Part shown: piece by piece, positions 47,485 to 56,064 of the stretch | Layout: every line of letters begins with the position of its first letter | Position numbering within the stretch: the first letter of the stretch is position 1 | Source: Pedobacter cryoconitis | GTDB lineage: Bacteria; Bacteroidota; Bacteroidia; Sphingobacteriales; Sphingobacteriaceae | Assembly (NCBI RefSeq): GCF_014200595.1 | Contig: NZ_JACHCG010000005.1 | Span: 186,001-250,000, forward strand | DNA: 64,000 nucleotides | Direction of reading: 5' to 3' | The notes under the pieces: generated by a model | Told to the model about the DNA's origin: nothing | Database searches by the model: none | The model's input: the letters and a program-made list of their open reading frames with translations, nothing else | Made by a program: the position numbers and the translations under genes

Positions 47485-48786
47485 ATGTCCCAAATTGAAT
47501 CTATTTATCAGCATTACCTGTCAAACCCGGTTATCTGTACCGACACCAGGAATATTAGCGCAGGCTGTTTGTTCTTCGCACTCAAAGGAGAACACTTCGA
47601 TGCGAATACCTTTGCAGCAGAAGCTTTAAAACAGGGTGCTGCCTATGCAATTATAGACAATGCGGAATATCAGATTAATGATTCCTGTTTATTGGTTGAG
47701 GATGTGTTAACTGCTTTGCAGGATTTAGCCCGTCACCACCGTACAAAGCTTCATATCCCCATTATTGGTTTAACAGGCAGTAATGGAAAAACAACAACGA
47801 AAGAACTGATCAATGCTGTACTCAGTGAAAAATATAAAACCTTTGCTACAAGAGGTAACCTGAATAATCATATTGGCGTTCCTTTATCAATTTTAGCTAT
47901 TGCTCCCGGTACAGAAATAGCGGTGATCGAAATGGGGGCCAATCATCAAAAAGAAATTGAATTTCTATGTACAATTGCTCAGCCTACTCATGGGATGATT
48001 ACCAATATTGGAATGGCTCATTTGGATGGATTTGGTGGCTTTGAAGGCGTGAAAAAAGGGAAAGCTGAGTTATTCACCTACCTTAAAAATACAGCGGGAA
48101 TTGCCTTCATCAACAGAGACAATCCATACATTATGGAAATGAGCGGTGTTGCCGGATTAACTCACCTGGTTTATTACGGAACCGAAGGAGAGAATTCTGT
48201 GACCGGGCAACTCTTGAAATCAGATCCGCTGATTGAACTGAGCTGGAAAAAACAGGCAGAAGCATTTAAAGTTAAGGCAAACCTGACAGGAGCTTATAAT
48301 TTCGAAAATATCCTGGCCGCAATTTGTATTGCGTCTTTCTTTGAGCTTAGTCCGGATCAGATCAATGAAGGTTTAACATCATATTTTCCGAATAATAACC
48401 GTTCACAATTGACTAAAACGGCGACCAATACGGTTATTTGTGATTTCTATAATGCCAATCCAAGCAGTATGACCGCAGCGCTGGGCAATATCTCTATTCT
48501 GGAAGCCAAAAACAAAGTTGCTATTATTGGCGATATGTTTGAACTAGGGCCGGAAACTGAACAGCAACATCATTTAATAGCCGCTTTAGCCGAAAAATCA
48601 GGATTAGATACTGTCATTTTAATCGGTAAGCATTTTTATGCATTAAAAGACACGTTTAAAGGTCTGTTTTTTAATACGCCGAAGGAGGCTGAAGCCTGGT
48701 TAAAAGCGAACCCTATAACAGAGAGCCTTGTTTTATTGAAAGGTTCAAGAGGTATGGCTTTGGAGCAATTATTGCCCATCTTATAA
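47485..48786 (+). CDS. murF: UDP-N-acetylmuramoyl-tripeptide--D-alanyl-D-alanine ligase
   Basis: The cytosolic Mur ligase that adds D-Ala-D-Ala to the cell-wall precursor. A TTG frame opens at 47431, but the ATG at 47485 (MSQIESIYQHY) gives the normal 433 residues. Domain 1 has C-T-D-T-R-N-I-S-A-G-C-L-F-F-A-L-K-G-E; the ATP site is G-L-T-G-S-N-G-K-T-T-T-K-E near 95-107; E-M-G-A-N-H and T-N-I-G-M-A-H-L-D-G follow; the C-terminal domain has D-F-Y-N-A-N-P-S-S-M near 325. It stands apart from the dcw cluster, as is common in Bacteroidota. Confidence 0.95.
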   Translation: MSQIESIYQHYLSNPVICTDTRNISAGCLFFALKGEHFDANTFAAEALKQGAAYAIIDNAEYQINDSCLLVEDVLTALQDLARHHRTKLHIPIIGLTGSNGKTTTKELINAVLSEKYKTFATRGNLNNHIGVPLSILAIAPGTEIAVIEMGANHQKEIEFLCTIAQPTHGMITNIGMAHLDGFGGFEGVKKGKAELFTYLKNTAGIAFINRDNPYIMEMSGVAGLTHLVYYGTEGENSVTGQLLKSDPLIELSWKKQAEAFKVKANLTGAYNFENILAAICIASFFELSPDQINEGLTSYFPNNNRSQLTKTATNTVICDFYNANPSSMTAALGNISILEAKNKVAIIGDMFELGPETEQQHHLIAALAEKSGLDTVILIGKHFYALKDTFKGLFFNTPKEAEAWLKANPITESLVLLKGSRGMALEQLLPIL

Positions 48787-48837
48787 ATCAATAACAAGAT
48801 TATATTAAAATCAGATTTTGTAGAGGTTGCAGATAGG

Positions 48838-48940
48838 TTGTGTTGCAGTTTAGCCCGCCATTGAACCGGTATTGAAGTAGCCCAGGCCGGCTCAATACCG
48901 GTTCAACGCCGCTTTAGTGCCGCTTCAAACTGCAACACAA
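48838..48940. repeat. Large GC-rich nested palindrome after murF
   Basis: Outer arms TTGTGTTGCAGTTT (48838-48851) and its exact inverse (48927-48940); inner arms TTGAACCGGTATTGA (48861-48875) and its exact inverse (48892-48906) around a 16-base GC-rich loop. GCCGCTT is directly repeated between the right arms. An imperfect third level TTGCAG/CTGCAA lies outside. There is no T run, so it is not a simple terminator. It is far richer in G and C than the flanks, like REP-type elements. Confidence 0.8.
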
Positions 48941-49002
48941 TCCCTACAGTACTGCAATTCAAATGCAGAACAACTTAAGGCAAAATCAATAAAAAATAAT
49001 AT

Positions 49003-50136
49003 TTATTTTTCGACCGCAGCATTAACAACATCCTTTCTCAACAAATGCAGTTCACGGCTAAACTCTGCATTTGATTTAATAATGGACAATTGAAGATTAT
49101 TTAGTTTTTCTGTTTGATCTTTTAGTTGTTTATCCTTTTCAAGAAGATAAAGTGTAAGTTCTTCTATTTTTTTTACCAACAATCTATTCATTTCACCTAC
49201 ATTTACACCTTCTTTAGCCACTTCTTGTTCCGAAGGAAATTCAGGTAAATGCCGGTTTTTTTCAATATATTTTTCTAATTCTGTCAAAGAAAGTAACTGA
49301 TAATCTTCTTTAAAAACATAATCTGGCCAGTTAGCCGTTTCAACCAATAATTCCTTACAGCGAATATTTCCATTTACTGATAATTTCTCCATGGGGTTTT
49401 CGATACCAATACCTACATTGCCATCTCTGGTCAATCGCATCTTTTCTTTCAAATTAGTAAAAAAAGCAAGGTCATGATTGGAGATAGTACCAACAATTCC
49501 CACAGTGGTTCCACCAGCACCAAAAAGAGTATTGACGGTATTATTCCCCGCAGTTACATAAGTGTTGCTATTATTTGAATTGGAAATTGTCAATTTATTA
49601 TCGGGTACACTTGTACCAATACCTACGTTACCATCTCTGGTCAACCGCATTTTTTCTTTCATATTAGCAAAAAAAGTCAGGTCATGATTAGAAGACGTAC
49701 CTATAATCCCAATCTGATCTCCACCAACTCCGAAAAGAGTACCGACAGAATTATTCTCCACAGTTATATAGGAATTACTATTGCTTGATTCGAAAATACT
49801 TAGTTTATTAGCCGGCGTCCTTGTTCCAATTCCAACATTACCATTGCTGGTTAACCTCATGTTTTCTTTTAAATGAGTATAAAAAGCAAGATCATGGTCA
49901 GAAGATGTACCTACAATCCCAAACTGATTACCTCCAGCGCCAAAAATGGTGGCAACAAAATTATTACCCACAGTTACATAACTATTTCGGTCACCTTCCT
50001 CGAAAACGGTTAGTTTACTAACTGGGTTAACTGTGCCAATTCCTACATTACCTGTATCTTTCCACGGAAAGGTATTTTGGCCATAGGAGTAATTCATAGC
50101 CATAACCGCTACAATAATCAACAAAGATCTTTTCAT
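49003..50136 (-). CDS. Surface protein with three 70-residue repeats and a C-terminal coiled coil
   Basis: A 377-residue exported protein (signal peptide ending Y-S-Y-G-Q near 20). The motif N-V-G-I-G recurs at residues 30, 100, 170 and 240, giving three full repeats of exactly 70 residues, each with K-L-x-I/V, N-S/T-Y-V/I-T-V/A, F-G-x-G-G, I-x-G-T-x-S-N/D-H-D-L and M-R-L-T. The N-V-G-I-G-T-x-x-P-x-x-K-L unit is typical of tail-fibre-like Bacteroidota proteins. After the repeats come a conserved NWPDYVFKEDYQLL block (283-296), H-L-P-E-F-P-S and a long coiled coil (about 330-377). There is no peptidase S74 (endosialidase chaperone) core. Role unknown; adhesion is a guess. Confidence 0.85.
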   Translation of the reverse strand: MKRSLLIIVAVMAMNYSYGQNTFPWKDTGNVGIGTVNPVSKLTVFEEGDRNSYVTVGNNFVATIFGAGGNQFGIVGTSSDHDLAFYTHLKENMRLTSNGNVGIGTRTPANKLSIFESSNSNSYITVENNSVGTLFGVGGDQIGIIGTSSNHDLTFFANMKEKMRLTRDGNVGIGTSVPDNKLTISNSNNSNTYVTAGNNTVNTLFGAGGTTVGIVGTISNHDLAFFTNLKEKMRLTRDGNVGIGIENPMEKLSVNGNIRCKELLVETANWPDYVFKEDYQLLSLTELEKYIEKNRHLPEFPSEQEVAKEGVNVGEMNRLLVKKIEELTLYLLEKDKQLKDQTEKLNNLQLSIIKSNAEFSRELHLLRKDVVNAAVEK

Positions 50137-50254
50137 AAGTTTACGTTAAAAAATATACTACAAATATATACCTGCATTTCTAACAAGGCACGGTTATTCG
50201 AATTTTTAAGTAAATTAATTTTAAGAAACTCTCAAGTTATTTTTCAAACACTCT

Positions 50255-50737
50255 CTATTTAACTGGAACCCCGGATACGGTAATTCCTGCATCGCTGATT
50301 TCCTTTAAAGGATTATCGCGCATATTCTGTTCAATTTCAATAGTATACTTTCCTGCTTGCGGAAAATGATAATTAGTCAGCAATGGGAGAACAGAAGTAT
50401 ATAAGTTTCCCGAACCTTTTCCAAGCCACTGCCCGTCAGACTCTGCCAGCTTGTATTCATAACGTCTGGTTATTTTAGGTAAACCAGGGCCACTCAGATG
50501 CATTAAAATATAAATATTGGAATACCTGTAATCAGCAGTATGCCTAAGCTTAAACTTAAGAGATACGGGCATTGCAGGATTTTTAATCTCCGCAGTGCCC
50601 TTAATCTTATTGACATAGCTCCAGTTGCGCTGAGGCATTTCTTCGTTCGTATCAATCAGGTTATTTGTATTACATCCCAGCAGTCCTGTTGCCAGTAAAC
50701 TGAAAAACAACAATACAAAAATCTTAATTCTCTTCAT
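50255..50737 (-). CDS. gldH: Gliding-motility lipoprotein GldH
   Basis: A 160-residue lipoprotein. The frame is open 30 codons upstream, inside ricT; the ATG at 50737 is chosen because a lipoprotein signal (lipobox L-L-G-C, Cys22) follows. The mature part has the GldH pattern N-W-S-Y, S-L-K-F-K-L-R-H-T-A-D-Y-R-Y-S-N-I-Y and W-L-G-K-G-S-G, then Y-x-F-P-Q-A-G-K-Y-T-I-E-I-E-Q. In Flavobacterium GldH is needed for gliding and chitin use. The gene overlaps ricT by 14 bases; the ricT-gldH neighbourhood is common in the phylum. Confidence 0.9.
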   Translation of the reverse strand: MKRIKIFVLLFFSLLATGLLGCNTNNLIDTNEEMPQRNWSYVNKIKGTAEIKNPAMPVSLKFKLRHTADYRYSNIYILMHLSGPGLPKITRRYEYKLAESDGQWLGKGSGNLYTSVLPLLTNYHFPQAGKYTIEIEQNMRDNPLKEISDAGITVSGVPVK

Positions 50738-52214
50738 TCTTTGGCTTATCCGTTGGTTTGTTACGTCTGCGGTTATTCCTCGACCTGTTATTTCTGCTCG
50801 CAGAAGGGGCTTTAACAACTTCTCCATCTTCTGTTTTAACTGCCTCAGGTGCTTTTTTCACTTCCTGATTTCTTCTGTTTTCAGCAGGTTTCTGGTTCGG
50901 CTGTGCAGTTTTCTGAGCTGGCTGACCTGGTTTTACACCCGGCTGACCTGCTTTTGCGTTTTGCTGATTTGGCTTAACAGCAGGCTGCCCGGGTTTAACA
51001 GCCGGCTGACCCGGCTTTACTGCGGGTTGACCTGGCTTTACACTACGTTCAGGCCTGTTAGCCGCGTTCGTTTTATTTCTGTTATTGTTATTCCTTGCGT
51101 TTTTATTTCTTGGTTTATCGTCCAGACGGGTTAAACTATCCTGACCAACAACATTTTCATAATCAGGGATTTTCTCCACAAAAGCTGTCGTTGCTAATTC
51201 TACCGCTTCATCTTTTAGATTAACCGGTTTCTGGCCTTTTTTATTCATGGCCATGATTTCTTTTACACGGTCCACCTTCAATGGAATCCAGTCTTCCTGA
51301 TTTGGATAACTAAACCACATTAATTTCTTGAAAATATCAGTTTTTTGATGGCGTGCAGTACCTATTTCAGTTTGAAGGCTCTCCACACGATCCGGGATAT
51401 CCTTCAGAGCATCCAGATAAGTATCCAGCTCATAGTTCAAACAGCATTTCAGCTTACCACATTGTCCGGCAAGTTTTAAAGTATTCAAAGAAAGGTTCTG
51501 GTATCTTGCAGCAGCAGTAGAAACTGTTTTAAAGTTAGTTAACCAGGTAGAGCAGCACAATTCACGTCCGCAAGATCCAATTCCACCTAATCTTCCAGCT
51601 TCCTGACGCATTCCGATTTGTCTCATTTCAATCCTGATGCGGAAAGTTTCAGCCATTTTCTTAATCAGCTCCCTGAAATCTACCCGCCCTTCGGCAGTAT
51701 AGAAGAAAGTCGCTTTGGTTTTATCTCCCTGATAATCCACGTCACTGATTTTCATCGAAAGACGCAGGTCAAGAGCCAGCGTACGGGCCTTGTGCATGGT
51801 TTCCCATTCCAGATCTTTAGCGAGTTTCCATTTGTCCACATCAGCTTCTGTCGCTTTTCTGTAGACTTTGCGGGTCACCTGATCCATTGGTGTTTTACGG
51901 CGTTTCATCTGCATACGCACCAGTTCTCCTGTTAAAGAGACATGGCCAATATCATATCCGCCGGTAGATCCTTCTACCGCAATCAGTTCCCCGATTTCCA
52001 GATAAATATTATCAGTATTCAGATAAAATTCCTTTCTCGCACCTTTGAATTTAACCTCTATAACCTCGAAAGGCTTATAATTAGAAGGCATGTCCAAATT
52101 AGACAGCCAATCGTAAACTTCCATTTTCTGACAACCTCCAGTAAGGCATGAGCCATTACTTTTGCAGCCTGAGGGGGCGCAACCGCCACCTGTAGAACAA
52201 CTTCCACATCCCAT
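50724..52214 (-). CDS. ricT: RicT/YaaT-type PSP1-domain protein with repetitive tail
   Basis: A 496-residue cytosolic protein. The first 28 residues hold six cysteines (3, 6, 12, 17, 23, 28). The PSP1 domain fills about 45-290, with E-G-S-T-G-G-Y-D-I-G-H-V (81-92), G-I-G-S-C-G-R-E-L-C-C-S-T-W-L (211-225) and C252, C257, C258 in Q-C-G-K-L-K-C-C-L-N; such cysteines hold an iron-sulfur cluster in the Bacillus Ric complex. From about 365 the tail is Asn/Arg/Pro rich, with V-K-P-G-Q-P-A repeated at 392-413 and degenerate copies to 442. In Bacteroidota the role is unproven. Its end overlaps gldH; holB starts the run upstream. Confidence 0.88.
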   Translation of the reverse strand: MGCGSCSTGGGCAPSGCKSNGSCLTGGCQKMEVYDWLSNLDMPSNYKPFEVIEVKFKGARKEFYLNTDNIYLEIGELIAVEGSTGGYDIGHVSLTGELVRMQMKRRKTPMDQVTRKVYRKATEADVDKWKLAKDLEWETMHKARTLALDLRLSMKISDVDYQGDKTKATFFYTAEGRVDFRELIKKMAETFRIRIEMRQIGMRQEAGRLGGIGSCGRELCCSTWLTNFKTVSTAAARYQNLSLNTLKLAGQCGKLKCCLNYELDTYLDALKDIPDRVESLQTEIGTARHQKTDIFKKLMWFSYPNQEDWIPLKVDRVKEIMAMNKKGQKPVNLKDEAVELATTAFVEKIPDYENVVGQDSLTRLDDKPRNKNARNNNNRNKTNAANRPERSVKPGQPAVKPGQPAVKPGQPAVKPNQQNAKAGQPGVKPGQPAQKTAQPNQKPAENRRNQEVKKAPEAVKTEDGEVVKAPSASRNNRSRNNRRRNKPTDKPKNEEN

Positions 52215-52216
52215 AA

Positions 52217-53365
52217 CTAATTGTATATATGTTGAGTCCCTTTCGGGAGCGTTTTAAACTTGATTATTTTTACCAATTGTAAAGATACATCTAAAAATAG
52301 TATTTTAGGATTAGCGTTACGTTCTATATGGTAATGTGCTTGCTCCAGCTCGGTGATAATTGCCGAAACCATATTCAGATCCAGTACGTGTTTACTTAAT
52401 TTTTGTGCAGTATCCAGCGTCCTGGCAGGTAATTTCACTAAACTATCTGCTCCACTCATCAGTAAACTGCACTCTCTTAAAAAGCTGATTCCGTACTTTA
52501 AAAAATTCTTTTGATTTTCTCTTCCCCAGCTTGCTGCCTGATCTACGAAATTGACCAGATCCAGCACCCGGTTCCCATAACCCATCCTTAGCCACTCTGC
52601 AAAAACCTCTGCATTGTCATTGTGTGATTGCGCAGCCTGTAGTTTTGCTTCAATTAAATTGCCATCTGCCAGAAAACTATAGGTCGCCGCCTGTTCTTCC
52701 GACAAATTGTGATTACTGGTCAGGTAGTTTTGAACGGTTTCAAAGGGTAGCTTTGGTATTTTGACAATTTGTGTCCGCGATAATAAGGTAGAAAGAATGT
52801 GTTCCTGATTATTTGCGACCAATAAGAATAAAGTATTTGCAGGCGGCTCTTCAATAATTTTCAACAAAGAGTTCCCTTCTTTTTCCAGGTATTCAGGCAG
52901 CCACATAATCAGCACCTTGGTCTCTGCTTCGAAAGCTTTATAACTTAATTTCTTAATGATGTCATGGCACTCAGCGATATTGATATTCGCCTGTTTATTT
53001 TCAGCACTTAACTGCAATCTCCAGATATCAAGATCAACATAAGGGTCTGCCAGCAGCATCGTTCGCCATTCTTCCAGCACATCAACAGCAATTTTAACAT
53101 CTTTCGATGCAAAAAATGGATAAGAGAAATGTAAATCAGGATGGATATATCTTTCGTACTTCCGGCAAGAAGAACAGACACCGCAACTATCGGTGTCAGA
53201 TTTATCTAAGCAATTGATATACTGCGCATAAGCAATAGCAAGGGGCAAAGACCCCGTCCCTTCAGCAGAGAGAAATAACTGGGCATGACTCACCCTGTTT
53301 TCCACAACTGTCTGTATCAGCTGACGCTTAATTTCCTCTTGTCCAACGATCTCTTTAAACTGCAT
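52217..53365 (-). CDS. holB: DNA polymerase III subunit delta-prime
   Basis: A clamp-loader subunit of 382 residues. The open frame runs far upstream across ruvX, but the ATG at 53365 (M-Q-F-K-E-I-V-G-Q) matches the family start. The zinc module is [10 protein letters not shown] near 64-73, then H-P-D-L. The AAA fold is clear (L-I-M-W-L-P-E-Y-L and the sensor L-L-V-A-N-N-Q), but the Walker A region reads S-A-E-G-T-G-S-L without the lysine, so it does not hydrolyse ATP, as expected for delta-prime. It lies 2 bases before ricT and is divergent from ruvX with 39 bases between. Confidence 0.9.
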   Translation of the reverse strand: MQFKEIVGQEEIKRQLIQTVVENRVSHAQLFLSAEGTGSLPLAIAYAQYINCLDKSDTDSCGVCSSCRKYERYIHPDLHFSYPFFASKDVKIAVDVLEEWRTMLLADPYVDLDIWRLQLSAENKQANINIAECHDIIKKLSYKAFEAETKVLIMWLPEYLEKEGNSLLKIIEEPPANTLFLLVANNQEHILSTLLSRTQIVKIPKLPFETVQNYLTSNHNLSEEQAATYSFLADGNLIEAKLQAAQSHNDNAEVFAEWLRMGYGNRVLDLVNFVDQAASWGRENQKNFLKYGISFLRECSLLMSGADSLVKLPARTLDTAQKLSKHVLDLNMVSAIITELEQAHYHIERNANPKILFLDVSLQLVKIIKFKTLPKGTQHIYN

Positions 53366-53391
53366 TTGGTGCAAAATAGTAAATTTATAAC

Positions 53392-53399
53392 AATCTTTG
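53392..53399 (+). promoter_or_regulatory. TTTG promoter box just before ruvX
   Basis: AATCTTTG, a one-mismatch TAnnTTTG, ends 5 bases before the ruvX ATG. The opposite strand has a TTTTG box 6 bases before the holB ATG, so both divergent genes would have almost no leader. Confidence 0.35.
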
Positions 53400-53404
53400 C
53401 AGCT

Positions 53405-53821
53405 ATGTCCCGTATTATCGCATTTGATTATGGCACCAAACGTATCGGCATTGCCGTTACAGATCCACTGCAAATTATTGCTACAGGACTGGATACCATA
53501 CACCCAAAAGATGTTGTCGAATATTTGAAAAAATATTTGCTGACTGAACAGGTAGAAGCCTTTGTGATCGGAGAGCCTAAACAAATGGATGGCACTCCAT
53601 CTGAGTCTGCACAGCACGTAAAAGGCTTTTCTACCACTCTGAAAAAGAACTTTCCTGAAATTCCTCAGCATTGGGTTGATGAGCGTTTCACGTCTAAGCT
53701 GGCGCATCAGACGATCATGCAAAGTGGTCTGAAAAAACAGGATCGCCGGAATAAAGAACGGGTAGATACGATCGCTGCAACAATTATTTTACAATATTTC
53801 ATGGAAGAACACCGTTTATAG
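53405..53821 (+). CDS. ruvX: Putative pre-16S rRNA nuclease / Holliday junction resolvase-like YqgF
   Basis: A 138-residue RNase H-fold protein that in other bacteria trims the 5' end of 16S rRNA. The frame is open 40 codons upstream over hol[21 protein letters not shown] at 53405 is the true start, with the first catalytic aspartate D8. The glutamate is in V-I-G-E-P-K near 58-63, followed by D-E-R-F-T-S near 93-98, and the last aspartate in R-V-D-T-I-A-A near 120-126. Family length is about 140. It is followed 8 bases later by the O-methyltransferase gene. Confidence 0.94.
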   Translation: MSRIIAFDYGTKRIGIAVTDPLQIIATGLDTIHPKDVVEYLKKYLLTEQVEAFVIGEPKQMDGTPSESAQHVKGFSTTLKKNFPEIPQHWVDERFTSKLAHQTIMQSGLKKQDRRNKERVDTIAATIILQYFMEEHRL

Positions 53822-53829
53822 AACATCTC

Positions 53830-54465
53830 ATGAGCCTGATTAAAGAAGACTTACAACTTTTACTACTGAATTTCTGCGAGCCGGAATCCGAATTGCTACA
53901 GCGGATTGACAGGGAAACTAATCTGAAGGTTTTAATGCCAAGAATGCTTTCAGGCCATTACCAGGGCCGTGTTTTAAGCATGTTAAGTAAGTTGATTACC
54001 CCCAAACGTATTCTCGAAATCGGCACTTTTACCGGCTATGCTACTTTGTGTATGGCAGAAGGACTTGCCCAGGATGGGATCATTTATACTTTGGATAAAA
54101 ATATGGAACTCGAAGACCGCGTCCGTGGTTATTTCGCTGCTTCACCTTATCATTCACAAATAAAATATATTATGGGTGATGCCACCCAAACCGTCAATGA
54201 TTTAAACGAGACTTTTGATCTTGTTTTTATTGATGCGGATAAGAAAAACAATGGAACCTACTACGATCTTATCTTTGACAGGGTAAGACCAGGCGGGTTA
54301 ATCATTGTTGATAATGTGTTGTGGAGTGGAAAAGTACTAACACTCCAACAAGACAGAGATACTGTTAATATTAGTACTTTTAATGATAAAGTAGCTGGAG
54401 ATGACAGGGTTGAGAAATTAATCTTACCTGTTAGGGATGGCTTGTTTATCATCAGAAAAAAATAA
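53830..54465 (+). CDS. SAM-dependent O-methyltransferase family 3
   Basis: A 211-residue class I methyltransferase, single Rossmann domain. The SAM site is I-L-E-I-G-T-F-T-G-Y-A-T-L near 59-71; the metal-binding acid block is FDLVFIDADKKNNGTYYDLI near 133-152 and I-I-V-D-N-V-L-W-S-G near 157-166. This matches the catechol-type family 3, which also includes the tRNA hydroxyuridine methyltransferase TrmR, so a tRNA role is possible. It lies between ruvX and a secreted glucosaminidase, 3 bases before the latter. Confidence 0.92.
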   Translation: MSLIKEDLQLLLLNFCEPESELLQRIDRETNLKVLMPRMLSGHYQGRVLSMLSKLITPKRILEIGTFTGYATLCMAEGLAQDGIIYTLDKNMELEDRVRGYFAASPYHSQIKYIMGDATQTVNDLNETFDLVFIDADKKNNGTYYDLIFDRVRPGGLIIVDNVLWSGKVLTLQQDRDTVNISTFNDKVAGDDRVEKLILPVRDGLFIIRKK

Positions 54466-54468
54466 AAT

Positions 54469-55179
54469 ATGATAACAAAAAAACTAATGCTGATTTGGCT
54501 GGCACTAATTTTACTGGGCTCAACTGCCCAAAGCCAGACTGTTAACCAGTACGTTGAGGAACACACAGATCACGCACAAGAATTAATGAGAGCATATGAT
54601 GTACCAGCAAGTGTAATTCTTGCGGTCGCCATTCATGAATCGGCAGCTGGTAAAAGTAAAGTTGCCCGCCATCTGAACAATCATTTCGGTATCAAAGGAT
54701 CAAACAGCAATGCCGAAATCAATTCTTCTTACCGTGATTTCGAAAGTGCAGATGAATCTTATGATAATTTCGTTGAGGTATTACAAAACAAGTCTTCCTT
54801 CAGTAAATTGTTCGATGAGTGTGATCAATATGATTATGCGGCCTGGGCAAGAGGGATTCAGCGGGGTGGTTACGCCAGCAGCAGAACCTGGGCTAAACAA
54901 GTCATCGCGATTATCAATAAATACGAATTGTATCAATATGATGAAAGACCGGATGATTATACGGAACCCGTAAAGGTTGCACCGTTAAGTATCAAAAAGC
55001 ACCATAGCCGCAGTTATAAAGCTAAGAAACATCATTCTTCTGTTAAATTGTATACCGTTAGAAAAGGGGACAACCTGAATAAAATTGCGGAATCACATGG
55101 TACTTCTTCCCTATCGCTGATGCGTAAAAATGGATTGAAAAAGTCGGCACTAAAACCAGGACAAAAAATCAAGCTTTAA
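54469..55179 (+). CDS. Exported glucosaminidase with one LysM domain
   Basis: A 236-residue peptidoglycan hydrolase. Signal peptide to about 23 (A-Q-S-Q). The glucosaminidase domain (PF01832, about 25-160) starts V-P-A-S-V-I-L-A-V-A-I-H-E-S-A-A-G with E58-like catalytic glutamate, then N-H-F-G-I-K-G and A-S-S-R-T-W-A-K. A basic His/Lys linker precedes a LysM domain (about 190-235) that reads Y-T-V-R-K-G-D-N-L-N-K-I-A. It is expected to cut glycan strands during growth or division. The stop codon overlaps the start of a paralogue (TAATG). Confidence 0.92.
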   Translation: MITKKLMLIWLALILLGSTAQSQTVNQYVEEHTDHAQELMRAYDVPASVILAVAIHESAAGKSKVARHLNNHFGIKGSNSNAEINSSYRDFESADESYDNFVEVLQNKSSFSKLFDECDQYDYAAWARGIQRGGYASSRTWAKQVIAIINKYELYQYDERPDDYTEPVKVAPLSIKKHHSRSYKAKKHHSSVKLYTVRKGDNLNKIAESHGTSSLSLMRKNGLKKSALKPGQKIKL

Positions 55180-56015
55180 TGAAACAGACCTTCTTACTCT
55201 TCGCTGTAGCGATCGTTTTCTTATCCTCGTGTAAATCGAGAAAGTATCACCGGAACAATGCGCAGATTGAAAAAGCTGCCAATAAAGCGAATCCGAATTT
55301 TACTGATTACAATACGCTGAGCTATATCGAAGCTTTTAAGGGGGTAGCCATCGAAGAGATGAATACTTATGGGATTCCTGCAAGTATTACGCTCGCACAA
55401 GGTATTATCGAGTCTGGCAGCGGGAACAGCAGCCTGGCAAAATATGCCAATAACCATTTTGGGGTTAAATGTACGGCAGAGTGGAAGGGAAAGGCATATT
55501 ATAAAGATGATGATCAGCGTAATGATTGTTTCCGGGTTTATAAAGATGCCCGGGAATCTTATAAAGATCACTCTGAGTTTTTAAAGAGAAAACGCTATGC
55601 GCCTTTGTTTGAGCTTGATAAAAATGATTATAAAAATTGGGCGAAGGGGTTAAAACAAGCTGGTTATGCAACGAATCCAAAATATCCGGATATGCTGATC
55701 AATACAATTGAGAAATACAATTTACATCAGTATGACCAGTCGGAGTCTGAACCTGATAAAATTAAACGTGAAGACCGTGTGTTTACGGAAATTAACGCAA
55801 ATATCCCAAAAGAGACGAAGAAGTTTGCACCGGTAGAAATACCTGTATCTAAACAAGTTATCAACACAACGGATCCTAACTACACTGTTCAGAAAGGGGA
55901 CACGCTTTATAATATCTCCAAAAGATTTAACATGACTGTAGATGAATTAAAGTCGCTGAATGGTCTCTCGGACGAGGGTGTTAAAATAGGACAGAAGCTG
56001 GTAGTAGTTAAATAA
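55179..56015 (+). CDS. Glucosaminidase lipoprotein with LysM domain, paralogue
   Basis: A 278-residue sister of the upstream protein, but with a lipobox (L-S-S-C, Cys18), so membrane anchored. The glucosaminidase domain begins I-P-A-S-I-T-L-A-Q-G-I-I-E-S-G-S-G, followed by N-N-H-F-G-V-K-C and F-R-V-Y-K-D-A-R-E-S-Y-K-D-H; L-K-Q-A-G-Y-A-T-N-P-K-Y matches the flagellar-type muramidase pattern. A LysM domain with Y-T-V-Q-K-G-D-T-L-Y-N-I-S closes the protein (about 233-277). One soluble and one anchored enzyme are thus translated together. Confidence 0.93.
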   Translation: MKQTFLLFAVAIVFLSSCKSRKYHRNNAQIEKAANKANPNFTDYNTLSYIEAFKGVAIEEMNTYGIPASITLAQGIIESGSGNSSLAKYANNHFGVKCTAEWKGKAYYKDDDQRNDCFRVYKDARESYKDHSEFLKRKRYAPLFELDKNDYKNWAKGLKQAGYATNPKYPDMLINTIEKYNLHQYDQSESEPDKIKREDRVFTEINANIPKETKKFAPVEIPVSKQVINTTDPNYTVQKGDTLYNISKRFNMTVDELKSLNGLSDEGVKIGQKLVVVK

Positions 56016-56049
56016 TGTTAATATAAGCCGTTTAGCTTCGCCTTATTTG

Positions 56050-56057
56050 TATTTTTG
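56050..56057 (+). promoter_or_regulatory. -7 element just before the carboxypeptidase-like-domain gene
   Basis: TATTTTTG is an exact TAnnTTTG match ending 7 bases before the ATG at 56065, so transcription should start at or next to the start codon. Confidence 0.4.
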
Positions 56058-56064
56058 CTGTGCA

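Noticed and set aside
49003..50136. Phage tail fibre gene
   Set aside because: The N-V-G-I-G repeats recall tail fibres, but a signal peptide is present and no other phage gene is near.
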